NCBI GenBank assembly: GCA_017599285.1
Contig: JAGFXX010000001.1
Span: 248,001-312,000, forward strand
DNA length: 64,000 nt
Reading direction: 5' to 3'
Source of the DNA: Cereibacter azotoformans
GTDB taxonomy: Bacteria; Pseudomonadota; Alphaproteobacteria; Rhodobacterales; Rhodobacteraceae
In this document: piece after piece, positions 47,056-55,523 of the stretch
How positions within the stretch are numbered: position 1 is the stretch's first letter
How the letters are laid out: each line of letters begins with the position of its first letter
Position numbers and translations under genes: made by a program
The notes under the pieces: model-generated
The model's database searches: none
The model's input: the letters and a program-made list of their open reading frames with translations, nothing else
Told to the model about the DNA's origin: nothing

Positions 47056-48153
47056 TCAGCGCATCTGCGTGATGAGGGCGGCGATTCCGGCCGCGATCAG
47101 TGCGAGCAGAACGGCAAAGGCGATCTTCCACGCCGACCACGGCCGCTCGCCCTGCACACGGCCGGTCTGGCCATTGACCACGAAGCGGTAGCTCTTGCCG
47201 TTGTAGCGGTAGGCGGCCATCCAGACCGGCAGAAGCACATGCTTGAAGCTCTCGCGGTCGTAGCTTGTCTCGACCCGGCCGATGCGCTGTTCGTCGCCGC
47301 CGATGGCGCGGGCGACATCGCCCCGGATGGTGCGCGCCATGATCTCCTGCCCGCGCTGCCACCCTGCGGGCAGGTCCACCGTATAGCCCTCCGCGGTGAA
47401 GCCCGCGAGCCAGTCGGGCCGGTAGGGGGTCAGTGCCGACAGGTCCCACGGCTCGAGCGCCTCGGTGTAGCGGTGCGGCAGGCTTTGCGAGGCCAGCACC
47501 AGCACATCGTCGAAGTCGCGCGCCACGCGGCCCGACACGGGCGTCCAGCGGATCTGGCGCACCTGCTGGGTCCGGCGTTGCGGGCGGCCGTCCACCTGGA
47601 CCGTGACGGTGCGGGTCGTGTAGTAGGCGTCGCCCCGCTGGCCGGTGTAGCGGCTGCGGGTGGCGGCGTCGAAGGTCCAGTAGGGGACGTAGATGCCCGA
47701 CAGCGCGCGCCCCTTGCGGGCATATTGCACAAGGCCGTTGGGCGCGAACCAGAGCCGGCCGAGCCAGTCCACCATCGCCTGCCGCGCCTCGCGTTCGGTC
47801 AGGCGGAAGGGGATCACCGCCTGCGGCTTGATCAGCCGCGTCTCGCCGGTGCCCACCACGACCGGCGTGGCGCAGAAGGGGCATTCGGTGGCATGGATCG
47901 CGCCCTGAAACTCGACCAGCGCCCCGCAGGAGGGGCAGGGCGTGGTGCGCACCCGCTCGCAGGCCGAGGCGGGCAGCCGGTCGTCCAGCGCGGCCCGCAG
48001 GTCAAGCTCGCCCATGCCGCGACGGTCGGCGGGGGCGGTCTCGGGGATATCCTGCACATGGCCGCAATGGTCGCAGACCAGCCGCGTCTGTCCCGGCGCA
48101 AAGCGGAGATCGGCCCCGCAGCTTTCGCAGGGCCAGTGCCGCACGTCCTGCAC
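47056..48153 (-). CDS. Zinc-ribbon membrane protein
   Basis: A 365-aa protein. The N-terminus has two zinc-ribbon modules: [10 protein letters not shown]...CDHCG (about residues 9-31) and [10 protein letters not shown]...CPFC (about 73-95). A large middle domain without recognised motif follows ([23 protein letters not shown]). A single C-terminal helix ([18 protein letters not shown]) anchors it to the membrane. It is sometimes labelled PriA/TFIIB-like because of the ribbons, which is misleading. The ribbon-plus-tail-anchor layout and the adjoining SPFH gene (1-base gap) recall the B. subtilis YdjG-YdjI pair. Confidence 0.8.
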   Translation of the reverse strand: MQDVRHWPCESCGADLRFAPGQTRLVCDHCGHVQDIPETAPADRRGMGELDLRAALDDRLPASACERVRTTPCPSCGALVEFQGAIHATECPFCATPVVVGTGETRLIKPQAVIPFRLTEREARQAMVDWLGRLWFAPNGLVQYARKGRALSGIYVPYWTFDAATRSRYTGQRGDAYYTTRTVTVQVDGRPQRRTQQVRQIRWTPVSGRVARDFDDVLVLASQSLPHRYTEALEPWDLSALTPYRPDWLAGFTAEGYTVDLPAGWQRGQEIMARTIRGDVARAIGGDEQRIGRVETSYDRESFKHVLLPVWMAAYRYNGKSYRFVVNGQTGRVQGERPWSAWKIAFAVLLALIAAGIAALITQMR

Positions 48154-48154
48154 C

Positions 48155-49264
48155 TCAGGCCCCCGGCGGCAGGGGCGGCGGCATGTGCGCGAAGAGCCCG
48201 GCGAGTGCGGGAACCTCGCCCGCGGGTTGCCAGCCTTCCTGTCCCGGCGTCCAGACGAGCGTCGCGCGCGTCAGGGTGCCCGCCGAGACGCGGGCGGCCA
48301 GATCGGCGCGGGCGAGGGGGCCTTCGGACTGGCCGTTGGCCGCCACGTGCCAGACCGGCTCGGCCGGCGGTGGGGGCGGAGGTGGCGCGGCCTGCGCAGC
48401 CGCCTCGGGGGCGGCGCCCCAGGGGCCCATGCGCTGCGCCATCCCGAGGCCCATGGCCGCCCCCATGCCGCTCGCCACCGCGGCGCCCGCGGCCGAGTTG
48501 GGCGCCGACAGGGCCTCGGCCGCGCTGTATTGCGTGAACCGGCCGAGATCGCCCACGATGCCCATGGAGGTGCGCTTGTCGAGCGCCTTCTCGACCTCCT
48601 GCGGCAGCGAGATGTTCTCGATGTAGAGTTCGGGGATCGAGAGCCCGTAGGCCGCCACGGTGGGCGCGATGGCCTGCGCCACCAGCTTGCCCAGATCGGC
48701 CGTGTTGGCCGCCATGTCGAGGACGGGGATGGTCGAGGCCGCCAGCGCGCGGCCCATCTCCTGCACGATCACGTTGCGGATCTGGAAGCTGATCTCGTCG
48801 GCGGTGAACTCGCCGTCGGTGCCCACGATCTCGGTCATGAAGCGGCCGGGATCGGTCACGCGCATCGAATAGGTGCCGAAGGCGCGCAGGCGCACCGGGC
48901 CGAACTCGGGGTCGCGGCAGATGATCGGGTTCTTCGTGCCCCACTTCTGGTTGTTGAAGCGGGTGGTGTTGACGAAATAGACCTCGGACTTGAAGGGCGA
49001 GCGGAAGCCGTGGTCCCAGTGCTGCAGCGTGGTCAGGATCGGCAGGTTGTTGGTCTCGAGCATGTAGAGACCGGGGCCGAAGACATCGGCGAGCTGCCCC
49101 TCGTGGATGAAGACGCCGGCCTGTCCCTCGCGCACGGTCAGCTTGGCGCCATACTTGATCGCATGGCCCTGCCGCTCGAAGCGCCAGACCATCGTGTCGC
49201 GCGTGTCATCGACCCAGTGGATGACGTCGATGAACTCTCCGCCGAGGAAATCGAAGATCGGCAT
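48155..49264 (-). CDS. SPFH-domain protein with C-terminal GYF_2 domain
   Basis: A 369-aa protein. Residues 1-260 form an SPFH/band-7-like domain of the YdjI/virion-core type (TMVWRFERQGHAIKYGAKLTVREGQAGVFIHEGQ, GLYMLETNNLPIL, FGTYSMRVTDP). A poly-Pro linker (PPPPPPP) lies near 290, and a GYF_2 domain (WHVAANGQSEGPLARADL...LVWTPGQEGWQPAGEV) at about 305-355. SPFH proteins scaffold membrane microdomains. No transmembrane helix is obvious, so recruitment by the neighbouring membrane-anchored zinc-ribbon protein is plausible. It ends in a Pro-rich tail. Confidence 0.85.
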   Translation of the reverse strand: MPIFDFLGGEFIDVIHWVDDTRDTMVWRFERQGHAIKYGAKLTVREGQAGVFIHEGQLADVFGPGLYMLETNNLPILTTLQHWDHGFRSPFKSEVYFVNTTRFNNQKWGTKNPIICRDPEFGPVRLRAFGTYSMRVTDPGRFMTEIVGTDGEFTADEISFQIRNVIVQEMGRALAASTIPVLDMAANTADLGKLVAQAIAPTVAAYGLSIPELYIENISLPQEVEKALDKRTSMGIVGDLGRFTQYSAAEALSAPNSAAGAAVASGMGAAMGLGMAQRMGPWGAAPEAAAQAAPPPPPPPAEPVWHVAANGQSEGPLARADLAARVSAGTLTRATLVWTPGQEGWQPAGEVPALAGLFAHMPPPLPPGA

Positions 49265-49282
49265 GGCTCTCCCTCTTGTGCG

Positions 49283-50248
49283 TCAGCTTTCGCCGCCGAG
49301 CAGCTCGTAGGCGATGGTCTCGACGATGGGGCGCGCCTCGGCCACGGTCATGCCGGGGCGAAGGCGTCGGTCGTAGAGGATCTTCAGCATCAGCTCGTCC
49401 TGCGTCGTCAGCAGGGCAAACTCCTCGTCATCGTTGAAGATCGAGGGCCGGGCGTTCGGGCTGTCGTTGGCCAGCCCCAGACCTTGCGCGATCTCCTCGT
49501 GCAGGCAGGCCAGGCGGAGAAGGTCGGGATGCTCGGCCCGGATCACCGCGAAGGCCCGGTTGTAGATGCTGGTGGCATCGTCCGAGAGGGCATAGACCAG
49601 ACAATAGGTCGTGGTGCTCATCTGCGTGATGCCCGCGATCTCGGACGCCGAAAGCGTGGGCAGCGCCTCGGCCACCTGCGGGCCCAGCGCCCGCCGCTCG
49701 TCCTCGGCGACGACATGGAGCCAGAAGTTCACGCCGCTGTCCGACAGGCCGATCGGATGGCCGGTGATCTTCGACAGCCGCGCGAGATAGGAGGAGATGC
49801 GGGCGCGATCCGTGGCGCGGCGCTCTTCGGGCACCGAAGGTCCGAACCGCAGCCCCACGCGCACCGGCACCTCCCAGCGGCGCAGGTGGCTCTCGACCTC
49901 GCGCTGGGCGAAGCCGCCGTCCCGACGCTCGTATTCGTCATAGAGCGCGATGCGGAGGAAATTCTCGGCGAGCATCCGGTCGTTGTAGGGCGTATCGCGC
50001 CCGCCGCCATCGGTGCGCAGCAGGCCCTGCGCCAGAAGGTCGGTCTGGACCTTGGCAAAATAGGCCCGCATGGCCTGCGACTCGGGGCTCTCCTTCACCG
50101 GGCCCTGAAGGTTGGCCGGGCGGGCGCGTGGCGCGATCCCCTGCGGCTGATCGGGCGGCGGCGGCGGCGTGCAGGCCGCCAGGACGGCGCAGGCGGCCAG
50201 CGGCAGGCCACCGCGCAGAAGGGTCGAGAGGCGGGCGCCCCGGTGCAT
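49283..50248 (-). CDS. DUF2927 lipoprotein
   Basis: A 321-aa exported protein with lipobox LAAC (C26 in LAACAVLAAC) followed by a Pro-rich linker. The DUF2927 domain covers about 75-300: WEVPVRVGLRFG, then CLHEEIAQGLGLANDSPNARPSIFNDDEEFALLTTQDELMLKILYD. HEEIAQGLG looks like a gluzincin helix, but glutamine replaces the second histidine, so zinc peptidase activity is doubtful. It sits 12 bases downstream of telA and 18 upstream of the SPFH gene. Confidence 0.85.
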   Translation of the reverse strand: MHRGARLSTLLRGGLPLAACAVLAACTPPPPPDQPQGIAPRARPANLQGPVKESPESQAMRAYFAKVQTDLLAQGLLRTDGGGRDTPYNDRMLAENFLRIALYDEYERRDGGFAQREVESHLRRWEVPVRVGLRFGPSVPEERRATDRARISSYLARLSKITGHPIGLSDSGVNFWLHVVAEDERRALGPQVAEALPTLSASEIAGITQMSTTTYCLVYALSDDATSIYNRAFAVIRAEHPDLLRLACLHEEIAQGLGLANDSPNARPSIFNDDEEFALLTTQDELMLKILYDRRLRPGMTVAEARPIVETIAYELLGGES

Positions 50249-50260
50249 GACGGTCTTTCC

Positions 50261-51451
50261 TCAGGGTCGGACGGCGGTCCCGGCCGTATCGCCGGGCCCG
50301 GTGCGGCGCGCGCGGGCCGAGGCGAGCGTCTCGCGCAGCTCGGCCTCCATCCGCTGGAGATCGGCCTCGGCCGCGGCGCGACGGGCACGGCCCTCGTCGG
50401 CGATGGCGAGGCTTTCGTTGATCGTGGTGATCAGGATGGCGTTGGCCTTCTTCACCGCCTCGATGTCGAAGACCCCGCGCTCCATCTCCTTGCGGACGAT
50501 CCTGTTGGCCTGCTGGAGGTTCTCGGCATTGGCCGTCAGCAGGTCGTTGGTCAGGTCCGAGGCCCCGCGCACCGCCTCGGCCGCCTCGCGCGAGCGCTGG
50601 ATCGTCACCGCCTGCGCCAGTTGCGTCTCCCACAGCGGCACCGTGTTGACGAGGGTCGAGTTGATGCGCGTGACCAGCGCCTTGTCGTTCTCCTGCACCA
50701 GCCGGATCGAGGGCAGCGACTGCATCGTGACCTGCCGGGTCAGCTTGAGGTCATGGACCCGCCGTTCCAGATCGTCGCGGGCGGCGCGCAGGTCGCGCAG
50801 TTCCTGCGCCTTGATCATCCGGTCGCCCTCGGGCGTGGCCGCGACCTCGGCCTCCTTGGCGGGGATCACCCGGGCGTCGAGATCGGTCAGCACCTCATCG
50901 CCCGCCGCGATGTAGAGCGCCAACTCGTCGTAGAAGTCGAGCGTGCGGGCATAGAGGATGTCGAGCCCCTTGATGTCCTTGAGCAGCCGGTGCTCGTGCA
51001 TGAGCAGCGACTGGGTGATGCGGTCGATCTGCGACTGGACTTCCTCGTAGCGGGCGACAAACTTTGCGAAGGGGGCGGTGCGGCCGAGAAGCCGCTCCCA
51101 CCAGCTGGCGTTGCGCCGCACGTCCAGTTCCGAGATCGAGAAGCCGCGGATGGTCGAGACCACCTCGCGCAGGGAATCGCCCGCCGGCCCCACGTCCTTG
51201 TTCTTCACGTCGGCCAGCATCTGCTGGCTGATCGTCTGCAACTCGGACTGGGCCTTCGAGCCAAAGCCGATGATCGACTGCGAATCGCCGATGTCGAGCT
51301 CGGCCATGCGGCGGCGGATCTCCTGCGCCTTCTCGGGCGGTGCCGAGGCCAGCGGGGTCACGGCCGGCGCAGGCTCGGGCAGGGCGGGCGCGGTGATCTC
51401 TTCGATCTGCAGGAGATCCTTGGCGGCCTCACGGCGGATGCTGTCGGTCAT
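50261..51451 (-). CDS. Toxic anion resistance protein TelA-like
   Basis: A 396-aa mostly helical cytosolic protein of the TelA/KlaA family. IIGFGSKAQSELQTISQQML is the conserved N-terminal segment; WWERLLGRTAPFAKFVARYEEVQSQIDRI and VTMQSLPSIRLVQENDKALVTRINSTLVNTVPLWETQLAQA are family hallmarks. The protein is rich in coiled coil. TelA was first linked to tellurite resistance, but the chromosomal homologues are more generally tied to envelope stress and antimicrobial tolerance. The start at 51451 excludes a longer upstream frame. XpaC, its usual companion, is encoded 160 bases upstream. Confidence 0.9.
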   Translation of the reverse strand: MTDSIRREAAKDLLQIEEITAPALPEPAPAVTPLASAPPEKAQEIRRRMAELDIGDSQSIIGFGSKAQSELQTISQQMLADVKNKDVGPAGDSLREVVSTIRGFSISELDVRRNASWWERLLGRTAPFAKFVARYEEVQSQIDRITQSLLMHEHRLLKDIKGLDILYARTLDFYDELALYIAAGDEVLTDLDARVIPAKEAEVAATPEGDRMIKAQELRDLRAARDDLERRVHDLKLTRQVTMQSLPSIRLVQENDKALVTRINSTLVNTVPLWETQLAQAVTIQRSREAAEAVRGASDLTNDLLTANAENLQQANRIVRKEMERGVFDIEAVKKANAILITTINESLAIADEGRARRAAAEADLQRMEAELRETLASARARRTGPGDTAGTAVRP

Positions 51452-51611
51452 GGGTAGAACCTCGCTCTCTGGGATGATCGCTACAGGCCGCGCCGACGTA
51501 GGCGTCGATCTCCTGTATAGCAGGCCCCCGGACCTACTCAATCGGCGCGGAGGGACGTGGGCGAAGCGGCGCGCGGGCGATGCAAGCCTGCCGCAGGCGG
51601 CGGCGCATCGC

Positions 51612-52490
51612 CTAGGATTCGCGCCGCAGACGCTCGCGCAGCACCTCGATCTCGAGGTCGAGGCCCGCCCGGTCGTTCGACAGGAGCAGCTTCGTGCGGT
51701 CGGCGAAACTGGAGCCGAGATCGTCGAGCAGCCGCTCGTAATCTGCGCGGACCTTCGGATCGCGGCCGCGTTCGTAGAGGTCGGCGAACTTGAGCGTCGC
51801 GTCGCGGGCGCCCATCAGATAGACGCCGAGATAGCGGCGGGCCGCGGTCAGGTCGCGCGGGTCGGCCTCGACGCTGCGGAAAAGCTCCCGCGCGGTGCCG
51901 GCGAACCCCTCGACCCGGCGTTCGAGCGCGGGCTCGCGCAGGCGGGCCACCGCCGCGCGCATCGCGGTCAGGTAGGTCTCGGCCTCGGCCACGGCCCGGC
52001 TCACGCGATCGCTCTGGAAGCTGTCCACGCCCTCGGGGATCTTGTCCTTGAGCGGGTCGGTGCCGAAGGCCGCCAGATGGAGGAGGGCGCCGAGCCCGCC
52101 CCAGGCCGCCGCCGTGACGAGGCCCGCGTCCCCCAGAAGCCCGCCGGCGAAAAGGCCGGCCCCGGTCAGCACCGAGGCGAAGATCTTGCGCGGGATCGCC
52201 GGGCGCCGGGCCACCGGGCGCGCGTCATAGGCTTCTTCGGCGAGGATCCCCTGCCGCGTCAGCCAGGCCGCGAGAAAGAGCGAGCCGAAGGCCGCGAAGG
52301 CGGGGATCAGCCCCTCGGCCGGCCCGAGGAAGCCGTTGGCGAGAAAGAGGAACGGCAGGATGAACAGGATGTTCGACCGCCCGCCCGCCCGGCTGCGGCG
52401 CTTGCGGTCCCAGCCGTTCCGGTCCGGCTTGGCGGGCGCGTCGCGGCGGGCGTTGGGCGGGCTGAAACGGCCGCCGTAGCGTTGGGCCAT
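51612..52490 (-). CDS. XpaC-like membrane protein (5-bromo-4-chloroindolyl phosphate hydrolysis family)
   Basis: A 292-aa protein. A basic N-terminus precedes hydrophobic pairs at about 40-80 (ILFILPFLFLANGFLG, LIPAFAAFGSLFLAAWL) and 105-140. A helical cytosolic C-terminal part (about 155-292) has DSFQSDRVSRAVAEAETYLTAMRAAVARL and a charged end. XpaC and TelA are repeatedly found together, and the name does not reflect a proven enzyme activity. A GGGAGG ribosome-binding site is embedded in the end of the preceding 27-codon gene. Confidence 0.82.
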   Translation of the reverse strand: MAQRYGGRFSPPNARRDAPAKPDRNGWDRKRRSRAGGRSNILFILPFLFLANGFLGPAEGLIPAFAAFGSLFLAAWLTRQGILAEEAYDARPVARRPAIPRKIFASVLTGAGLFAGGLLGDAGLVTAAAWGGLGALLHLAAFGTDPLKDKIPEGVDSFQSDRVSRAVAEAETYLTAMRAAVARLREPALERRVEGFAGTARELFRSVEADPRDLTAARRYLGVYLMGARDATLKFADLYERGRDPKVRADYERLLDDLGSSFADRTKLLLSNDRAGLDLEIEVLRERLRRES

Positions 52491-52491
52491 C

Positions 52492-52575
52492 TCAGGCGCC
52501 TCCCTGTGCCGCGACGTAGATGGTCAGCCCCACCAGCAGCAGGAAGGCGAGCGTGCGCAGGCTCTTGGAGGTCAT
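52492..52575 (-). CDS. Tiny membrane protein, 27 aa
   Basis: A 27-codon frame, MTSKSLRTLAFLLLVGLTIYVAAQGGA, with one hydrophobic helix and a positively charged start. It lies one base upstream of the xpaC start and carries the ribosome-binding site for xpaC in its last codons, which suggests coupling. GGAAAGGG lies upstream as its own ribosome-binding site. It could be a leader peptide or a small membrane subunit of the XpaC/TelA cluster. Confidence 0.5.
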   Translation of the reverse strand: MTSKSLRTLAFLLLVGLTIYVAAQGGA

Positions 52576-52644
52576 GGGCGGCCCTTTCCGGTCATCATCC
52601 AGAGCAATATAGGAAGCCCGGACCCGGCCTGCCAATGCAAGGGG

Positions 52645-54045
52645 TCAGCCCTTGCCCGGCCGCCCCTTCGGCCCGCGGGGCGGAGGGCCGCCGCTGCCGC
52701 CCGGTCCACGCGACGGGCCGCGCGGGCGCCCCTCGGACGGCGGCTTGCGAGGGGCGGAGGCCGCAGGCTTGCCGGTGCGCGCGCTGCCTGCGCCGGCCGG
52801 GCCGCCGCGCCCCTCGTCCGGCCCTGTCCGGCGAGGCGCCTTGGCCGGAGCCGACTTCGGGCCCTGCCGAGGCCCTCCCGAAGCCGGGCCCGTCCCGGGA
52901 CCCGTTCCGCGGGGCGCGGGGCCAGGCGGCCGGCGGCCGCCCGCCTTGGCCGGTCCTGTCGCGGCCGGAGTACCGGCCGGAGTGCCGGTCGGGCGCGAGG
53001 ATGTCGGCCTGGCACCGCCGAAGACGCGCCCGGACGGCGCCTTTGCGGCACCGGCGGCGGGGCGTGCCCGGGGCCCGGACGGCCGGGCGTCGATGGCGGC
53101 CTCGGGGAGAGGGTCGCGGCGACGGGCCGGTCCGGCCGATTTCGGACCCGCCCCGGCACCGCGGCCGTGCGGGGCGCCTTTCGACCCGCCGCGCGCTTCA
53201 TCGGGCGAGAGCGGTTTCGATGCCGCGGGCCGGGCACCCGGATGGGAGCGGCCGGAGGTCGCGCCGGCCCCGCGCGGAGGCCGCGCAGCCTTGGGCGGAC
53301 GCCCATCCTCTTCGCGCGGATCGAGGCCGAGCTGGTCGCGCAGGACCTTGGGGCGGACCTCCTCGACCATGCCCGGCTGCAGCTCGTTCAGCCGGAAGGG
53401 GCCGTAGCTGATGCGGATCAGCCGGTTGACCGTCAGGCCGATGGCCGACATGGCGCGCCGGATCTCGCGGTTCTTGCCCTCGCGCAGCCCGACGGTGAGC
53501 CAGGCGTTGGCGCCCTGCACCCGGTCGAGCGTGACCGTCATCGGCTGGAACCTCTCTCCCTCGACGGTGATGCCCTTGCGCAGCGGCTCGAGATCGGGAT
53601 CCGTGGGGTTGCCCTTCACCCGGACGCGATACTTGCGCAGCCAGCCGGTCGAGGGAAGCTCGAGCCGGCGCTTGAGTTCGCCGTCGTTGGTCAGGAGCAG
53701 CAGCCCCTCGGAGTTGAGGTCCAGCCGGCCGACCGACATGACGCGGGGCAGGTCCTCGGGCAGATGGTCGAAGACCGTCTCGCGGCCCTTCTCGTCGGCG
53801 GCCGACGTGACGAGCCCCTCGGGCTTGTAATAGAGCCAGAGCCGCGCGGGCTCGGGCGGGGCGAGGGGCTGGCCATCGACGGTGATCCGGTCCTTCGGAC
53901 CCACGTTCAGCGCGGGACTGTCGATGGTGCGGCCGTTCACGGCGACGCGGCCGAGTTCGATCATCCGCTCGGCGTCGCGTCGCGAGGCGACGCCGGCGCG
54001 GGAGAGAACCTTGGCGATGCGCTCGCCGTCTGTGCTGTCGGTCAT
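52645..54045 (-). CDS. rluB: 23S rRNA pseudouridine synthase RluB-like, with long basic tail
   Basis: A 466-aa protein. The S4 RNA-binding domain is at about 8-55 (RIAKVLSRAGVASRRDAERMIELGRVAVNG). The RsuA/RluB catalytic domain follows with SVGRLDLNSEGLLLLTNDG (catalytic Asp), KYRV and GKNREIRRAMSAIGL. From about residue 245 to the end there is a disordered Pro/Gly/Ala/Arg/Lys tail of about 220 residues. It converts a uridine to pseudouridine in helix 89 of 23S rRNA. The tail may bind RNA. Start at 54045, in the divergent region shared with tadA. Confidence 0.9.
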   Translation of the reverse strand: MTDSTDGERIAKVLSRAGVASRRDAERMIELGRVAVNGRTIDSPALNVGPKDRITVDGQPLAPPEPARLWLYYKPEGLVTSAADEKGRETVFDHLPEDLPRVMSVGRLDLNSEGLLLLTNDGELKRRLELPSTGWLRKYRVRVKGNPTDPDLEPLRKGITVEGERFQPMTVTLDRVQGANAWLTVGLREGKNREIRRAMSAIGLTVNRLIRISYGPFRLNELQPGMVEEVRPKVLRDQLGLDPREEDGRPPKAARPPRGAGATSGRSHPGARPAASKPLSPDEARGGSKGAPHGRGAGAGPKSAGPARRRDPLPEAAIDARPSGPRARPAAGAAKAPSGRVFGGARPTSSRPTGTPAGTPAATGPAKAGGRRPPGPAPRGTGPGTGPASGGPRQGPKSAPAKAPRRTGPDEGRGGPAGAGSARTGKPAASAPRKPPSEGRPRGPSRGPGGSGGPPPRGPKGRPGKG

Positions 54046-54084
54046 GGAGGGTCCCGGGTTGAGGATGTTCCGCTGGCGGAACCC

Positions 54085-54137
54085 CCGGGGGTTTTCCACC
54101 CCCGGACCCCCGGAGGATATTTGGACCAGAGCGAAAG
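54085..54137 (+). repeat. Interspersed hairpin/GATATTTGG element, copy 6 (between divergent genes)
   Basis: CCGGGGG-TTTTCCA-CCCCCGG, then ACCCCCGGAGGATATTTGG and ACCAGAGCGAAAG. Unlike most copies it sits between two divergent start codons (rluB and tadA), so it cannot be a 3'-end terminator for either gene. Confidence 0.8.
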
Positions 54138-54202
54138 GGCAAGGCGGGTGCCGGGGCGGCGGTCGGACTTGCGCGGGGGCGGAGGGCGCGGCAAGAGGGG
54201 GC

Positions 54203-54658
54203 ATGAGCCGGTTCAGGAGTTTCATGGGCGAGGCGCTGGCCGAGGCGCAGGCCGCGGGGGCGCGGGGCGAGGTGCCGGTGGGCGCCGTGGTCGTGGCGCC
54301 CTCGGGTCGGGTGGTGGCGCGGGCGGGCAACCGATGCCGCGAGTTGTCCGATCCCACGGCCCATGCGGAGATGCTGGCGATCCGGGCGGCCTGCGCGGAA
54401 CTGGGCGAGCGGCTGACCGGCTGCGATCTCTATGTGACGCTGGAGCCCTGCCCGATGTGCGCGGCGGCGATCTCGGCGGCGCGGATCGCGCGTCTCTATT
54501 ACGGGGCGGCCGACCCCAAGTCGGGCGGTGTGGCGCAGGGGGCGCGCGTCTTCGCGCATCCGCAGTGCCATCATGTGCCAGACGTCTATGACGGGATCCG
54601 CGAGGAGGAGGCCGCGGCCCTGCTTCGCGGCTTCTTTGCCGCGCGGCGCGCGGTCTGA
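54203..54658 (+). CDS. tadA: tRNA-specific adenosine deaminase
   Basis: A 151-aa zinc deaminase that converts A34 to inosine in tRNA-Arg(ACG). The zinc/catalytic motifs are THAEMLAIR (His and catalytic Glu) and LEPCPMCAAA (two Cys). The C-terminal helix region with FFAARRA is typical. Start at 54203; upstream in-frame sequence overlaps the rluB start and the repeat copy and is not coding. Confidence 0.95.
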   Translation: MSRFRSFMGEALAEAQAAGARGEVPVGAVVVAPSGRVVARAGNRCRELSDPTAHAEMLAIRAACAELGERLTGCDLYVTLEPCPMCAAAISAARIARLYYGAADPKSGGVAQGARVFAHPQCHHVPDVYDGIREEEAAALLRGFFAARRAV

Positions 54659-54714
54659 TCCGGGCGATGGGGAGAACAGCCTGAGGAGCGGGGGGCCGCG
54701 GGGGCCCCCGCGGG

Positions 54715-55407
54715 TCAGATCGTGATCGGCTCGAGCACCTCGGGCTCGAGGACCTCGACCCCCGGCAGGCTCTGGCGCAGGGCCTCGGCGGATTGCTCGA
54801 GGAGCGGGAAGGTGCGGTAATGGCAGGGGATCACGGTCCGGAAGTCGAAATATTTGCGGGCCGCGAAGGCCGCGCGCTTCATGTCCATGGTGAAATGGCC
54901 GCCGGCTGCGAGGATGCCGATGTCGGGGCGGTGGTACTCGCCCATCCAGCCCATGTCGGCCATGATGTCCGTGTCGCCCGAGACATAGATCACATGGCCC
55001 TCGCCCGCGATCATGTAGCCCGATTCGGTGCCGGTATAGACCGGGCCCGCCTCGCCCATGATCGAGGAGGAGTGGGTGGCATGGACCATCGTGACGCGGG
55101 CGCCGTCGAGCGTGACCGTGCCGCCCTTGTTGAAGCCGATGCCGTCCAAGCCGTCGCGCGACTGGAGCCAGGTGACGAGGTCGTAGATGCCCACGATCGG
55201 CAGGCCGAGCTCGGAGGCGATGGCGACGGCGTCGCCGGAATGGTCTCCGTGACCGTGGGTGAGCAGGATGTGGGTGGCGCCTGCGATCGCCTCGTCGCGC
55301 CGCTCGATGGGGAACATCGGGTTGCCGCTGAGCCAGGGATCGACGAGCAGCACGGCCTCTTCGATCTCGATGCGGAAGCCGGAATGGCCAAGCCAGGTGA
55401 TCTTCAT
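54715..55407 (-). CDS. Metallo-beta-lactamase-fold hydrolase (UPF0173 type)
   Basis: A 230-aa protein. MKITWLGHSGFRIE opens the fold. The metal motif is LLTHGHGDHSGDAV (HxHxDH), with further ligands in VHATHSS, VSGDTD and PCHYRTFP. It is a metal-dependent hydrolase with unknown substrate, probably housekeeping. Start at 55407, preceded by AGAAGGAGC. It converges with tadA. Confidence 0.92.
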   Translation of the reverse strand: MKITWLGHSGFRIEIEEAVLLVDPWLSGNPMFPIERRDEAIAGATHILLTHGHGDHSGDAVAIASELGLPIVGIYDLVTWLQSRDGLDGIGFNKGGTVTLDGARVTMVHATHSSSIMGEAGPVYTGTESGYMIAGEGHVIYVSGDTDIMADMGWMGEYHRPDIGILAAGGHFTMDMKRAAFAARKYFDFRTVIPCHYRTFPLLEQSAEALRQSLPGVEVLEPEVLEPITI

Positions 55408-55523
55408 GCAAGCTCCTTCTGACAGGGTCATGGTGTGACCGGGGTGCCGGCCCTCTGCGGTCGGCGGCTCGGGGTGGACAGGTTCGGCCGGAACGCGGCC
55501 AAGGGCAAGGGAGAGTGCAGGCG

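Noticed and set aside
49448-49530. HExxH zinc protease call for the DUF2927 protein
   Set aside because: The motif reads HEEIAQ; the second histidine ligand is missing.
47942-51457. 1171-codon plus-strand open frame opposite SPFH, DUF2927 and TelA genes
   Set aside because: Antisense artefact of codon bias; it crosses three gene borders without change in composition.
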